Below, one piece after another: positions 1 to 6,698 of a DNA stretch of 64,000 nucleotides. Where the stretch lies: the NCBI GenBank assembly GCA_016212855.1, contig JACRDP010000004.1, forward strand, positions 49,589 through 113,588, written 5' to 3'. A program made the position numbers and the translations under genes. Under the pieces are notes generated by a model. It saw only the letters and a program-made list of their open reading frames with translations, was not told the DNA's origin and did not search any database. This stretch comes from Elusimicrobiota bacterium. GTDB taxonomy: Bacteria; Elusimicrobiota; Elusimicrobia; UBA1565; UBA9628. Position 1 is the stretch's first letter. Each line of letters opens with the position of its first letter.

Positions 1-1188
1 CAGGCCGCCTGGGCGCGCAAGACGCGCGACGGCAAGAACCCCCACGTCGCGCCGGGGCAGCACCGGCACGAGGTGGACCGCGCGGTGAACTTGAAGGCCG
101 AGTTCAAGGCCATGGCCGAAGCGAAATCCCCCCAATTTTACCGGGCGTTCCAGGCGGCGGTCCGCGACGTTCGCGGACTGCGGCTGCACGGCGGCAAGAC
201 GTACGCCGGCGCGTCGTCGGTTTTTTTCAGCGATCAGGTGGACGACAGCTACACGCATGTCGACGCGGGCAACGAGGCGCTTGAGAAAGGCGACGACGCG
301 AAGGCGATCGAAGAGGCCAACCAGGCGCTGGCGCAGAATCCCGCGAACGCCGACGCGCTCGTCCTAAGGGCCGGGGCCCAGTACGACCGGGGAAACGCGT
401 CCGAGGCCGTGGCCGACGCGCAGTCCGCGCTCGTGCTCGATCCCGGCAATCAGCAGGCCCAGGCGATTCTCGGTCTGCTCGCGTCGGCTCCCGCCTCGGC
501 CCGGTCGGCGCTGGCCGGCGCGGCCGACGGCGGCCGCGGGCTCGCCGGCGAGGGCCGCGCGAAGAATCTGCCGCGCTTGGGAGATGCGATCGACGGCACG
601 TTCGGCCAGGACGCGGCGCGCGCCGTGGCGCCCTCGGCGACGCCCGCGGTCGGCAAGATTTTGTCGGAGGACCTCAGCGCGCTGGCCGTGGGCGAGGCGA
701 AGACGGACCCCCGCGGCTCGATGAAGCGGCTCGACCAGGCCATGGCGCTCGATCCCCAGAACGACGGAGCGCGCGGCTGGTTCGCGACGATCGCCAACCG
801 CGCCGGCGAGTACGGCGCCGCGCGAACTTCGGCCGAGAGGGGCTTGGCGAAAGATCCGAACGACGCCCTGGCCTATTACAACAAAGCCTACGCCCTGGCC
901 GGCGCCGGGGACAAGCAAGGGATGGTGGACGCCCTGCAACAGGCGGCGCGCATCGATCCGAGCTATCGGCAGGCGTCGGCGCAGGCTCTAAACTTGTCCT
1001 CGAACGAGGCCATGGAGATTCTCTTCGGAGCCGGCGAGCAGCAGCACCAGCCTCCCGTCCCGCGGCCCCATCACCGCCGCGACTTCACGTTGATGCTGAT
1101 GCTCGGCGCCATCGGCGGCTTTCTCGTCGTCGGAGGAGCGAGCCTTTTTTTCCGGAAAAACACCGGCCCGCGCGTCGTTCGCCTATAG
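1..1188 (+). CDS. TPR protein with C-terminal membrane anchor (5' end cut by window)
   Basis: The reading frame is open from base 1 with no stop, so the start lies left of the window; an internal GTG at 73 is only the first start codon visible. About 395 residues are seen. Two TPR blocks of helix pairs are visible, one around AGNEALEKGDDAKAIEEANQ and one around LDQAMALDPQNDGARGWF, each with the usual A/G/P/Y spacing and LDPxN turns. A hydrophobic segment (LMLMLGAIGGFLVVGGASLF) about 30 residues from the end followed by a short basic tail suggests a C-terminal membrane anchor with the TPRs on one side. Partner and function are unknown. Its TAG stop overlaps the conserved element upstream of the next gene. 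Confidence 0.8.
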   Translation, partial: QAAWARKTRDGKNPHVAPGQHRHEVDRAVNLKAEFKAMAEAKSPQFYRAFQAAVRDVRGLRLHGGKTYAGASSVFFSDQVDDSYTHVDAGNEALEKGDDAKAIEEANQALAQNPANADALVLRAGAQYDRGNASEAVADAQSALVLDPGNQQAQAILGLLASAPASARSALAGAADGGRGLAGEGRAKNLPRLGDAIDGTFGQDAARAVAPSATPAVGKILSEDLSALAVGEAKTDPRGSMKRLDQAMALDPQNDGARGWFATIANRAGEYGAARTSAERGLAKDPNDALAYYNKAYALAGAGDKQGMVDALQQAARIDPSYRQASAQALNLSSNEAMEILFGAGEQQHQPPVPRPHHRRDFTLMLMLGAIGGFLVVGGASLFFRKNTGPRVVRL

Positions 1189-1252
1189 GACCATTGCCCT
1201 TTTAAAAAAGGGACCTTCGACTCTATAGGCCGCCCGCGCCTATTCTTATGAT
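1185..1252 (+). promoter_or_regulatory. Promoter with conserved dyad element, copy 1
   Basis: ATAGG-N-CCATTGCCCT is followed by a perfect dyad (CCCTTTT at 1197-1203, AAAAGGG at 1206-1212), then ACCTTCGACTCTATAGG to 1229. A -10 hexamer TATGAT lies at 1247-1252, 17 bases after TATAGG and 6 bases before the GTG start at 1259. The same arrangement with different but still complementary dyad arms occurs at 47268-47335. The arrangement looks like an operator or activator site abutting a promoter; the binding protein is unknown. Confidence 0.6.
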
Positions 1253-1258
1253 GGACGT

Positions 1259-3034
1259 GTGAAAGCCCTCGCGGCCCTCATCGCTATCGTCCTGGCGCTC
1301 GCCCCGGGAGCGCAGGCCGCCGTCGTGGAAGGGCGTATTTCCCTCACCGGCGAACTCGGCGGTGTTCGCGGCCTCGCACCGGCGATCACGCTGCAGATGC
1401 CGTCTCCTTCGCTCGCCGGAAGCGTCTCCCTCGCGCCGGCTTTGGCGCCCTCCTTCGCCGCTCCAGCGCCGGTTCTCGTTCCTGCCGCCGCCCCAGCGGC
1501 GGCCGTCTCCGCCGCTCCCACGACCGCCGTCCCGGCGATCCGGGCGGAGCATGTCGTCGACGTGCCGGTCGCCTGCGCGGAACGCTTCGCGGAGCTTCGC
1601 GCGGCCTTCGATGAGAAGAGGCCGGAAGAAGTCCTCGCCGCGACCGGCGACTCCGGCGAAACTTCCCCCGGACTCGGCGCGAATACCGAAAACCGAAAGC
1701 CTGACACCGATGAGCCGCCGCGTCCGCCCGGCGGAAAGACCTTGTTCGGGTTCACGCGGCCGCTCGCGCTCTTTTTGGTCGCGGTGGTGCTGGCCCAGGT
1801 CGGGATCGAGTCGCAGAACGCGGCTTTGCCGTCGCTGATCGCGAAGATCTTCGGGAACATCTCGGTGGCGGCGGACATGGGCGTGGCCGCGTCGCTCGCC
1901 GACCTCGTGGGAACGGTCCTCGCCCCGATCACGTCGAAGAGGCTCGGCCTCAAGCGCGGGTATCTGTGGAGCACCGGCCTGCGCGTCGCGACCGGCGGCC
2001 TGATCGCCGGGCTTTTGGCGGCGAACTGGCTGAGCCTGACGGGGCTGATGGCCCTGCTCGCGGCGGACTACACGCTGTACGGGATCTCCTACACTCTCGA
2101 GAAGAGCATCCCCGCGGTGATGGTCGGCCAGGACCAGGCGAAGCTCGAGAAGTACAAGGCCGCGCGCCAGACGGCGATCGAGGTCGTGGCCACGATCATC
2201 CCCATCGCGACGGGCGCCTTGATCGCGACGACGGGCTTCCTGCCCGCCTTGATCGCATTCCCCGTGGCGATGGTCGCCGCGATCGTCATGGTGTCCATGA
2301 CGCTGAACATTCCGAAGAAAATCGCCGGCGTCGCGCACTTCGAACTTCCCGGGCCGCAGAAGGGCTCGTCGTTGACTTACTTCAAGCATCTGGGCAAAGG
2401 CGTGGCCTTGGTCTGGCGCACGCCGACCTTGCTGTACAGCCTGCTCGCTTACGCGCTCGTGTACACGCCGATGCAGATCGTTTACTGGTTCCTGGCGCCG
2501 GCCTTCGGCCTGCACCTGACGGCGAATCCGGCGACGGCGGCGGCGGTCGCGGGGACGATCACCGGGCTGTACAGCTTCGGCTCGATCATCGGCGCGCTGA
2601 TCATGGTGCGCTCTCAGCGCAAAGAGCGCGACGCCCCGCAGATGCGCAAGTCCATGCTGCGCTGGACGGCCGCGACGGCGGTCGGGATGCTGCTGTTCGC
2701 AAGCCTAGCCCTACCCGCGTGGACCTGGGCCACTTTGACTTTGCCCGCGCTCGCTTTGCTTTTCTTCGGCATTCCCGAGACCATCGCCCGGCTCAAGCTG
2801 GAGAGCTACTTCCAATCGCAGGCACCCAAGGGCGCGGTCGACGACTCGACGGCCGTGCTGGAGGGCTGCGCCAGCGTGATGATCGCGATCGGGCTGTGGT
2901 GGGCCGGGAAGGTACTGGCCGGGGCTCACATCGCCGGCTTCGGCTGGCTCATGCTCGCGGCGGCGCCGCTGGCGATTCCCCTGCTGATTCTGACCTGGGC
3001 TCTCGCCCGGGCTTCGCGCAAGCTCGTCCCATAA
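1259..3034 (+). CDS. MFS-type permease with signal peptide and Ala/Pro-rich leader
   Basis: 591 residues. The N-terminus (MKALAALIAIVLALAPGAQA) is a classical signal peptide. It is followed by about 130 residues of low-complexity Ala/Pro/Ser/Leu sequence and a short charged linker. From about residue 165 there are 10-12 hydrophobic segments with short charged loops, typical of a major facilitator permease. Substrate is unknown. A cleavable leader plus a long disordered extension ahead of an MFS body is unusual; similar leaders occur in the proteins at 6699-8405 and 47342-50209. The GTG start is set by TATGAT six bases upstream; no Shine-Dalgarno is visible. The MFS assignment rests on topology, so another polytopic carrier is possible. 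Confidence 0.8.
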   Translation: MKALAALIAIVLALAPGAQAAVVEGRISLTGELGGVRGLAPAITLQMPSPSLAGSVSLAPALAPSFAAPAPVLVPAAAPAAAVSAAPTTAVPAIRAEHVVDVPVACAERFAELRAAFDEKRPEEVLAATGDSGETSPGLGANTENRKPDTDEPPRPPGGKTLFGFTRPLALFLVAVVLAQVGIESQNAALPSLIAKIFGNISVAADMGVAASLADLVGTVLAPITSKRLGLKRGYLWSTGLRVATGGLIAGLLAANWLSLTGLMALLAADYTLYGISYTLEKSIPAVMVGQDQAKLEKYKAARQTAIEVVATIIPIATGALIATTGFLPALIAFPVAMVAAIVMVSMTLNIPKKIAGVAHFELPGPQKGSSLTYFKHLGKGVALVWRTPTLLYSLLAYALVYTPMQIVYWFLAPAFGLHLTANPATAAAVAGTITGLYSFGSIIGALIMVRSQRKERDAPQMRKSMLRWTAATAVGMLLFASLALPAWTWATLTLPALALLFFGIPETIARLKLESYFQSQAPKGAVDDSTAVLEGCASVMIAIGLWWAGKVLAGAHIAGFGWLMLAAAPLAIPLLILTWALARASRKLVP

Positions 3035-3070
3035 GACCCAACGCGGGTCCGTGTCCAAAGACCTTTGGAC
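3035..3070. repeat. Two adjacent short hairpins
   Basis: GACCC/GGGTC arms at 3035-3039 and 3045-3049 are followed by GTCCAAAG (3053-3060) and CTTTGGAC (3063-3070), a perfect 8-bp dyad with a 2-base centre. They begin directly at the stop of the permease gene. There is no strong T-tract, so they may be an operator or a weak terminator. Confidence 0.4.
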
Positions 3071-3151
3071 AGCGCGACGCGCGATGAATTAATCTCTCCG
3101 TCCGCCGAGGATAGCCGACCGGGCCGCACGCCGGTCGGCGTGGAGAATCAT

Positions 3152-3928
3152 ATGCACCCCTCAGCGTATCTCGCCGCCGCGCTCGTCTTCGCCGTCCCCA
3201 CGAGCGTTTTCTGCACCGACGTGAGAGCCGGGCGCTCCGAAGCGCTGTACGCGCTCAACACCGTGTCCTTCCTGGTCCCGGCCGGCTATGAGTTCGGCCG
3301 CTTCTTCGACGCGGCCGCGCGCCGCCCGATGGAGGCTCTGAGCATGCCGAAGGCGGGCATTCCCCGGGGGCGCCCCATCGCTCAGGAGCGGCTCTCGAAG
3401 CCTTTTCCCTTCGTGCTCGACATCCCGACGGTGCCGCCGATGCCCTTCGAGCGGACTTTCAACCGGCTCGTGCTCAAGCGCGAGACGACCGGCTACGACG
3501 GCCTCATCTCGCGCTACGCGGAGCAGGCGGGCCTGGACCCGCGCCTGGTGAAGTCGGTGATCGCGGCCGAATCGGAGTTCACGGCGAAGGCCGTGAGCCC
3601 GGCGGGAGCGCTGGGGCTCATGCAGGTGATGCCCGCGACGGCGAATTGGATGGGGATCGCGGGCTCCTCGCTGTTCGATCCCGAGGAGAACATCCGGGCA
3701 GGGACGAGCTACCTGACCTATCTGTTCGGGCGCGCTTGGAAGCGCTACCACCTCGAGGGCGTGGCGTATCGCAACGCTCCCCGATGGGTCATCCAGCGCG
3801 TGATCGCGGCCTACAACGCGGGGCCGAAGTTCCTCGCGCACCGGCGGCTTTACGCGCAGACGCGCGATTACGTCCGGAAGGTGATCCTGTTCTACCGCTC
3901 GAAGGTCACCGAGCTCGCCGCGCGCTGA
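3152..3928 (+). CDS. Lytic transglycosylase, SLT/GH23 family, secreted
   Basis: 258 residues from the ATG at 3152, which follows a GGAG Shine-Dalgarno (spacing 6) and begins a signal peptide (MHPSAYLAAALVFAVPTSVF). The C-terminal half is an SLT domain: ISRYAEQAGLDPRLVKSVIAAESEF holds the catalytic Glu in the ES motif, SPAGALGLMQVMPATA is the GLMQ motif and AYNAGP is the third family motif. It should cleave the MurNAc-GlcNAc bond of peptidoglycan in the periplasm with anhydro-MurNAc formation. The first 110 residues are not recognised. The neighbouring permease could be unrelated. A weak dyad (3935-3950) follows the stop. Confidence 0.88.
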   Translation: MHPSAYLAAALVFAVPTSVFCTDVRAGRSEALYALNTVSFLVPAGYEFGRFFDAAARRPMEALSMPKAGIPRGRPIAQERLSKPFPFVLDIPTVPPMPFERTFNRLVLKRETTGYDGLISRYAEQAGLDPRLVKSVIAAESEFTAKAVSPAGALGLMQVMPATANWMGIAGSSLFDPEENIRAGTSYLTYLFGRAWKRYHLEGVAYRNAPRWVIQRVIAAYNAGPKFLAHRRLYAQTRDYVRKVILFYRSKVTELAAR

Positions 3929-3995
3929 CAACAACCGTCCCCGAGGACGGCTGAATCGCGTTTTCGATCATTCCTCCTGCACCGGCGCGAGTACG

Positions 3996-4391
3996 CTAAG
4001 CTCGCTTTGCGCGCGCAACGACGCACTTGATGCCGAGCGCCATCAGGGCGAGGCGCGTCGCGGGACCCGGTTCGGGCTTGAGCTTGGCCGCGACCTGCCC
4101 GAGGATCGCGTCGGCAGCGGCGAAGTCGTCCCGCCCTAAGGCCCGGCTCGCGGCGGTCAGCGCGACGCGCGCCGCCTCCGTCTCCCCCGCCGTCAGGCCC
4201 GCGACCTCGAGCCACGCCTCGGCGCCGTCGGCCAAAATGAGCTCGCAATCTTTTAGCGCTACCTCCGTAAAAAGGCGCATCATCAGGCGCGCGGCCTCGA
4301 CCGCGTCGCCGAGAAGGGCTTTTTTCTGGGCGAGTACGAGGAGCTCGCCCCAGGCCTCGACCGAATCGAGGACCTTGGGCTCGTCCGGCAT
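3996..4391 (-). CDS. Hypothetical alpha-helical protein
   Basis: 131 residues, no signal peptide or membrane segment. The sequence is Ala/Leu/Glu-rich with repeated helix-like segments (VEAWGELLVLAQKKALLGDAVEAARLMMRLF and a similar C-terminal half), which resembles short TPR-like or ferritin-like bundles but no family is recognised. It starts 3 bases downstream of the tautomerase stop on the same strand, so the two are almost certainly co-transcribed. Function unknown. Confidence 0.7.
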   Translation of the reverse strand: MPDEPKVLDSVEAWGELLVLAQKKALLGDAVEAARLMMRLFTEVALKDCELILADGAEAWLEVAGLTAGETEAARVALTAASRALGRDDFAAADAILGQVAAKLKPEPGPATRLALMALGIKCVVARAKRA

Positions 4392-4394
4392 GGT

Positions 4395-4595
4395 CTAGGC
4401 CCCGCGCTTCTTGCGCGCGGCCACGGTCTCGCCGGCGATGCCCCAGGAATCGGGGGCGATCTCCTCGATGACGACGTGGGTCGTCGCGGGATTCTTGCCG
4501 AGGACCTCGGCGGCGAGCGCGGTGACGCGCTTAATAAAGTCGGCTTTCTGCTCGGCGGTGGGGCCGGGGGTCATCTTGACGTTGATGAAGGGCAT
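4395..4595 (-). CDS. 4-oxalocrotonate tautomerase family enzyme
   Basis: 66 residues, the normal length of the small tautomerase subunits. After removal of Met the N-terminal Pro is exposed (M-PFINVKMTPG), which is the catalytic base of the family. The FIKRVTALAAEVLGK helix and the HVVIEEI strand match the beta-alpha-beta fold; these enzymes form hexamers and interconvert enol and keto forms of dienoates or related acids. The physiological substrate cannot be deduced. TAAAAT lies 5 bases before the ATG, which suggests a leaderless message. It is the first gene of a two-gene unit with the hypothetical protein at 3996-4391. Confidence 0.88.
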   Translation of the reverse strand: MPFINVKMTPGPTAEQKADFIKRVTALAAEVLGKNPATTHVVIEEIAPDSWGIAGETVAARKKRGA

Positions 4596-4640
4596 GCCTC
4601 ATTTTAGCAAACCGCCCCCCGGCCCGACCGAGCTGAGAAA

Positions 4641-5117
4641 CTAGCGGCCGCCGCCGCGAGGTCCGTCCGCGCGCCGCTGCATGCGTTCGCCGCGACGTTC
4701 CATCCGCTCGCCCCGGCGTTCCATGCGCTCGCCCCGGCGTTCCATGCGCTCGCCCCGGCGTTCCGCGCGCTCGCCGCGACGCTCCACGCGTTCGCCGCGA
4801 CGCTCCAGACGCTCGCCGCGATTCTCCAGCTTTTCGCCGCGGTTCTCGACTCTCTCTCCCTTATTCTCCAGCTTCTCGCCGCGGTTCTCCATGGCGTTGC
4901 GGAAGCGCTCGCGGAAGTGCGGGTGCTCGGCCAGAAACTTTTTCTTGTCCTCGGCGCTCATATTCTGGAAGCGGTTGTAGATCTTCCGTAAGTTGGGCCC
5001 GTCCTGCCCGCCCTCCTCATTCTGAGCGGGAGCGGCGGCGTCTTCGGCTTGAACCCAAGCCGCTCCCAGGCACAGCATGCCGGTCGCGGCCAGAAACAAC
5101 GACAGTAAGTGTCTCAT
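4641..5117 (-). CDS. Secreted protein with RGER heptad repeats
   Basis: 158 residues. The signal peptide (MRHLLSLFLAATGMLCLGAA) is followed by a short acidic linker, a helical segment (NMSAEDKKKFLAEHPHFRERF) and then about thirteen tandem 7-residue units of the type xxRGExx (ENRGEKL, ERRGERV, ERRGERM), ending in a Gly/Arg tail. The early units are less regular and the last are nearly identical in DNA as well, so the array grows at its 3' side. The charge pattern implies a long solvent-exposed helix. It is divergent from an ECF sigma gene whose operon also encodes an Arg/Glu-rich secreted protein, so co-regulation is likely. A Shine-Dalgarno (AAAGGAG) precedes the ATG. Confidence 0.82.
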   Translation of the reverse strand: MRHLLSLFLAATGMLCLGAAWVQAEDAAAPAQNEEGGQDGPNLRKIYNRFQNMSAEDKKKFLAEHPHFRERFRNAMENRGEKLENKGERVENRGEKLENRGERLERRGERVERRGERAERRGERMERRGERMERRGERMERRGERMQRRADGPRGGGR

Positions 5118-5225
5118 TCGATTTCTCCTTTGCTACTGTACACCCATGACGCGCGGGCCTTCCGGCGGGTTTAGTCACTTTTTCGGCACTAAACCCCTTT
5201 GGCCCCCCCGGCGTCCTTAATAGGG
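5118..5225. promoter_or_regulatory. Divergent promoter region with 9-bp inverted repeat
   Basis: This region separates the RGER protein from the ECF sigma gene. A perfect inverted repeat GGGTTTAGT (5167-5175) and ACTAAACCC (5188-5196) with a 12-base spacer lies in its centre. On the minus strand TACAGT followed by AAAGGAG precedes the RGER gene. The dyad is a candidate operator or sigma-dependent element controlling both directions. Confidence 0.5.
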
Positions 5226-5804
5226 ATGGAGGATCGGGACCGGCGGTTGATCAAGAACGTCGCCGCGGGCGACGAGGCCGCTCTCGAAGAACTCATGAAA
5301 GCCCATATGCCCTCGGTTCACGCGGTGGCGCGGCGCCTGCTCGGCGACGACGCCTTGGCCGACGACGCCGCCCAGGAGACCTTCCTGGCCGTGTGGCGCA
5401 GCGCGTCGACCTACCGCGGGGACGCCCCGGTCAGGGCCTGGCTGCACCGCATCGCGCTGAACAAGGCGCGCTCCGCGGCGCGCTGGCGCTCGGTGCGGCG
5501 CTGGCTGAGCCTCGACGCGTTGGTCAACAACGAACCCGATTCAGCGACCTTGGCCGATTCGATTCCCGATAAGGCGGCTGAGGCCGACCCCGCCCGTGAA
5601 AATGAGCGTTCCGACCGCGCCGAGCGCCTGCGCGCGGCGGTCGAATCCCTGCCCCCGCGTCAGAAGGAAATGATCCTCCTGCGCCTCGAGGGCCTGGAGG
5701 TCGGCGAGATCGCCGTCGCCGTGGGCGCCGCCGAGGGCACGGTGAAGGCGACCTTGCACCAGGCCCGGGCGAACCTCGAACGCCTATTGAAGGAGGCGCC
5801 GTGA
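5226..5804 (+). CDS. RNA polymerase sigma factor, ECF (sigma-70 family)
   Basis: 192 residues from the ATG at 5226; a TTG at 5199 would add nine atypical residues. Region 2 spans about residues 20-90 (HMPSVHAVARRLLGDDALADDAAQETFLAVW, with the DDAAQETF core motif) and region 4 about 130-185 (LPPRQKEMILLRLEGLEVGEIAVAVGAAEGTVKATLHQAR, helix-turn-helix). The linker between them is long and acidic. It should direct RNA polymerase to a small regulon. The gene overlaps the next one by 4 bases; that product is a likely membrane anti-sigma factor, so activity is probably controlled by envelope signals. Confidence 0.92.
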   Translation: MEDRDRRLIKNVAAGDEAALEELMKAHMPSVHAVARRLLGDDALADDAAQETFLAVWRSASTYRGDAPVRAWLHRIALNKARSAARWRSVRRWLSLDALVNNEPDSATLADSIPDKAAEADPARENERSDRAERLRAAVESLPPRQKEMILLRLEGLEVGEIAVAVGAAEGTVKATLHQARANLERLLKEAP

Positions 5805-6115
5805 GCGATCCCTTCTGGGACGACTTGAACAAGGCGCTCCCCCGCGCGCGGCGCGGCGAGGCGGGCTGGGCGCATCAGCGCGCGCAGGTGCTGGCGCTCG
5901 TTCGCGGGGGCCGCGCGCCCCGCCGCGCCGCGGGCGTTCTGGCGGCCGGACTGGCGGCGGCCGCGCTCGTCCTCGTCTTCCGGCACAAGCCCGCCGCCCC
6001 GCCGGAAGCGCCGTCGGCCGCGATGCCGGCCGAAGATCTCGATTTCCTCGAATCGGCGCCCCTGCTCGAGCATCTCGACGAGTTGGAAGACGCCCCGGAG
6101 CTCGACCACGCATGA
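5801..6115 (+). CDS. Small single-pass membrane protein, putative anti-sigma factor
   Basis: 104 residues starting at a GTG inside the sigma stop (GTGA overlap). A basic N-terminal cytoplasmic stretch of about 45 residues is followed by one membrane segment (AAGVLAAGLAAAALVLVF) and an acidic tail with the pattern DLDFLESAPLLEHLDELED. Position directly after an ECF sigma gene and the one-pass topology fit an anti-sigma factor, but no zinc-binding HxxxCxxC motif is present, so this is inference. The tail resembles that of the next small protein (LLENIDFLDDLPLIEG), which points to a shared partner. Confidence 0.7.
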   Translation: MSDPFWDDLNKALPRARRGEAGWAHQRAQVLALVRGGRAPRRAAGVLAAGLAAAALVLVFRHKPAAPPEAPSAAMPAEDLDFLESAPLLEHLDELEDAPELDHA

Positions 6116-6267
6116 ACGCCATCGAACTGATCGTGACGTCCGCTTTGCTCGGCGCGAGCCTCGTCGCCAAGCATGAGGCCCTCGCGCACCCGCCGGCGGA
6201 GCTTCTCGAGAACATCGACTTCCTCGACGACCTGCCCCTGATCGAGGGCGGCTCGGAGGCCCCGTGA
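6112..6267 (+). CDS. 51-residue small protein in the ECF operon
   Basis: The ATG at 6112 overlaps the preceding TGA (ATGA), and the stop at 6265-6267 overlaps the GTG of the next gene. The product begins with a hydrophobic stretch (MNAIELIVTSALLGASLVA) followed by an acidic tail LLENIDFLDDLPLIEGG that closely parallels the tail of the protein before it. Overlaps on both sides and the shared tail motif argue that this short frame is translated. It may be a truncated duplicate or a partner of the putative anti-sigma protein. No family is recognised. Confidence 0.68.
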   Translation: MNAIELIVTSALLGASLVAKHEALAHPPAELLENIDFLDDLPLIEGGSEAP

Positions 6268-6695
6268 GATTTTTACTGCTCGCCGTCCTGCTCGCCTGTC
6301 CCGCCGCCGCGCACGCGCAGGACGACAAGCGCGCCCGCTGGGAGGCCATGACGCCGGCCGAGCGCGCGCGCGTCGTGGAGAATTTCCAGCGCTGGAAGGC
6401 CATGCCGCCGGAGCGCCGCGCGGAGCTGAAGGAAAGCCACCGGCGCTTCTCCGCTTTGCCCCCGGAAGAGAAGCAGGCCCTGCGCCAGCGCTGGAAGCGC
6501 TTTCAGAAGCTCGAGCCCGCGCAGCGCGAGCGCCTGCGCGAGCGCTTCCGCCGGCTTAAGGAGATGGCCCCCGAGAAGCGCGAGCGCTTCCTGCGCGAGC
6601 GCCGCGAAATGCGCGAACAAAGACGCGAGCAGCGCGGAGACCGCGGAGAACGCCGCGAGCGGCGCGAAGGCGGGCCGAAACGCCGCGGCCGTTAG
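6264..6695 (+). CDS. DUF3106-like secreted Arg/Glu-rich protein
   Basis: 143 residues, starting at a GTG in a GTGA overlap. The signal peptide (MRFLLLAVLLACPAAAHAQ) precedes four repeats of about 23 residues each: xWxAMTPAERARVVENFQRW, MPPERRAELKESHRRF, LPPEEKQALRQRWKRF and MAPEKRERFLRERREM. This P-E-(R/K)-R pattern is typical of DUF3106 proteins found beside ECF sigma factors and small anti-sigma proteins. The C-terminus is a low-complexity Arg/Glu/Gly tail, like the divergently encoded RGER protein. It probably acts in the periplasm or envelope, perhaps as a signal sensor for the sigma system; the exact role is unknown. Confidence 0.83.
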   Translation: MRFLLLAVLLACPAAAHAQDDKRARWEAMTPAERARVVENFQRWKAMPPERRAELKESHRRFSALPPEEKQALRQRWKRFQKLEPAQRERLRERFRRLKEMAPEKRERFLRERREMREQRREQRGDRGERRERREGGPKRRGR

Positions 6696-6698
6696 ACC

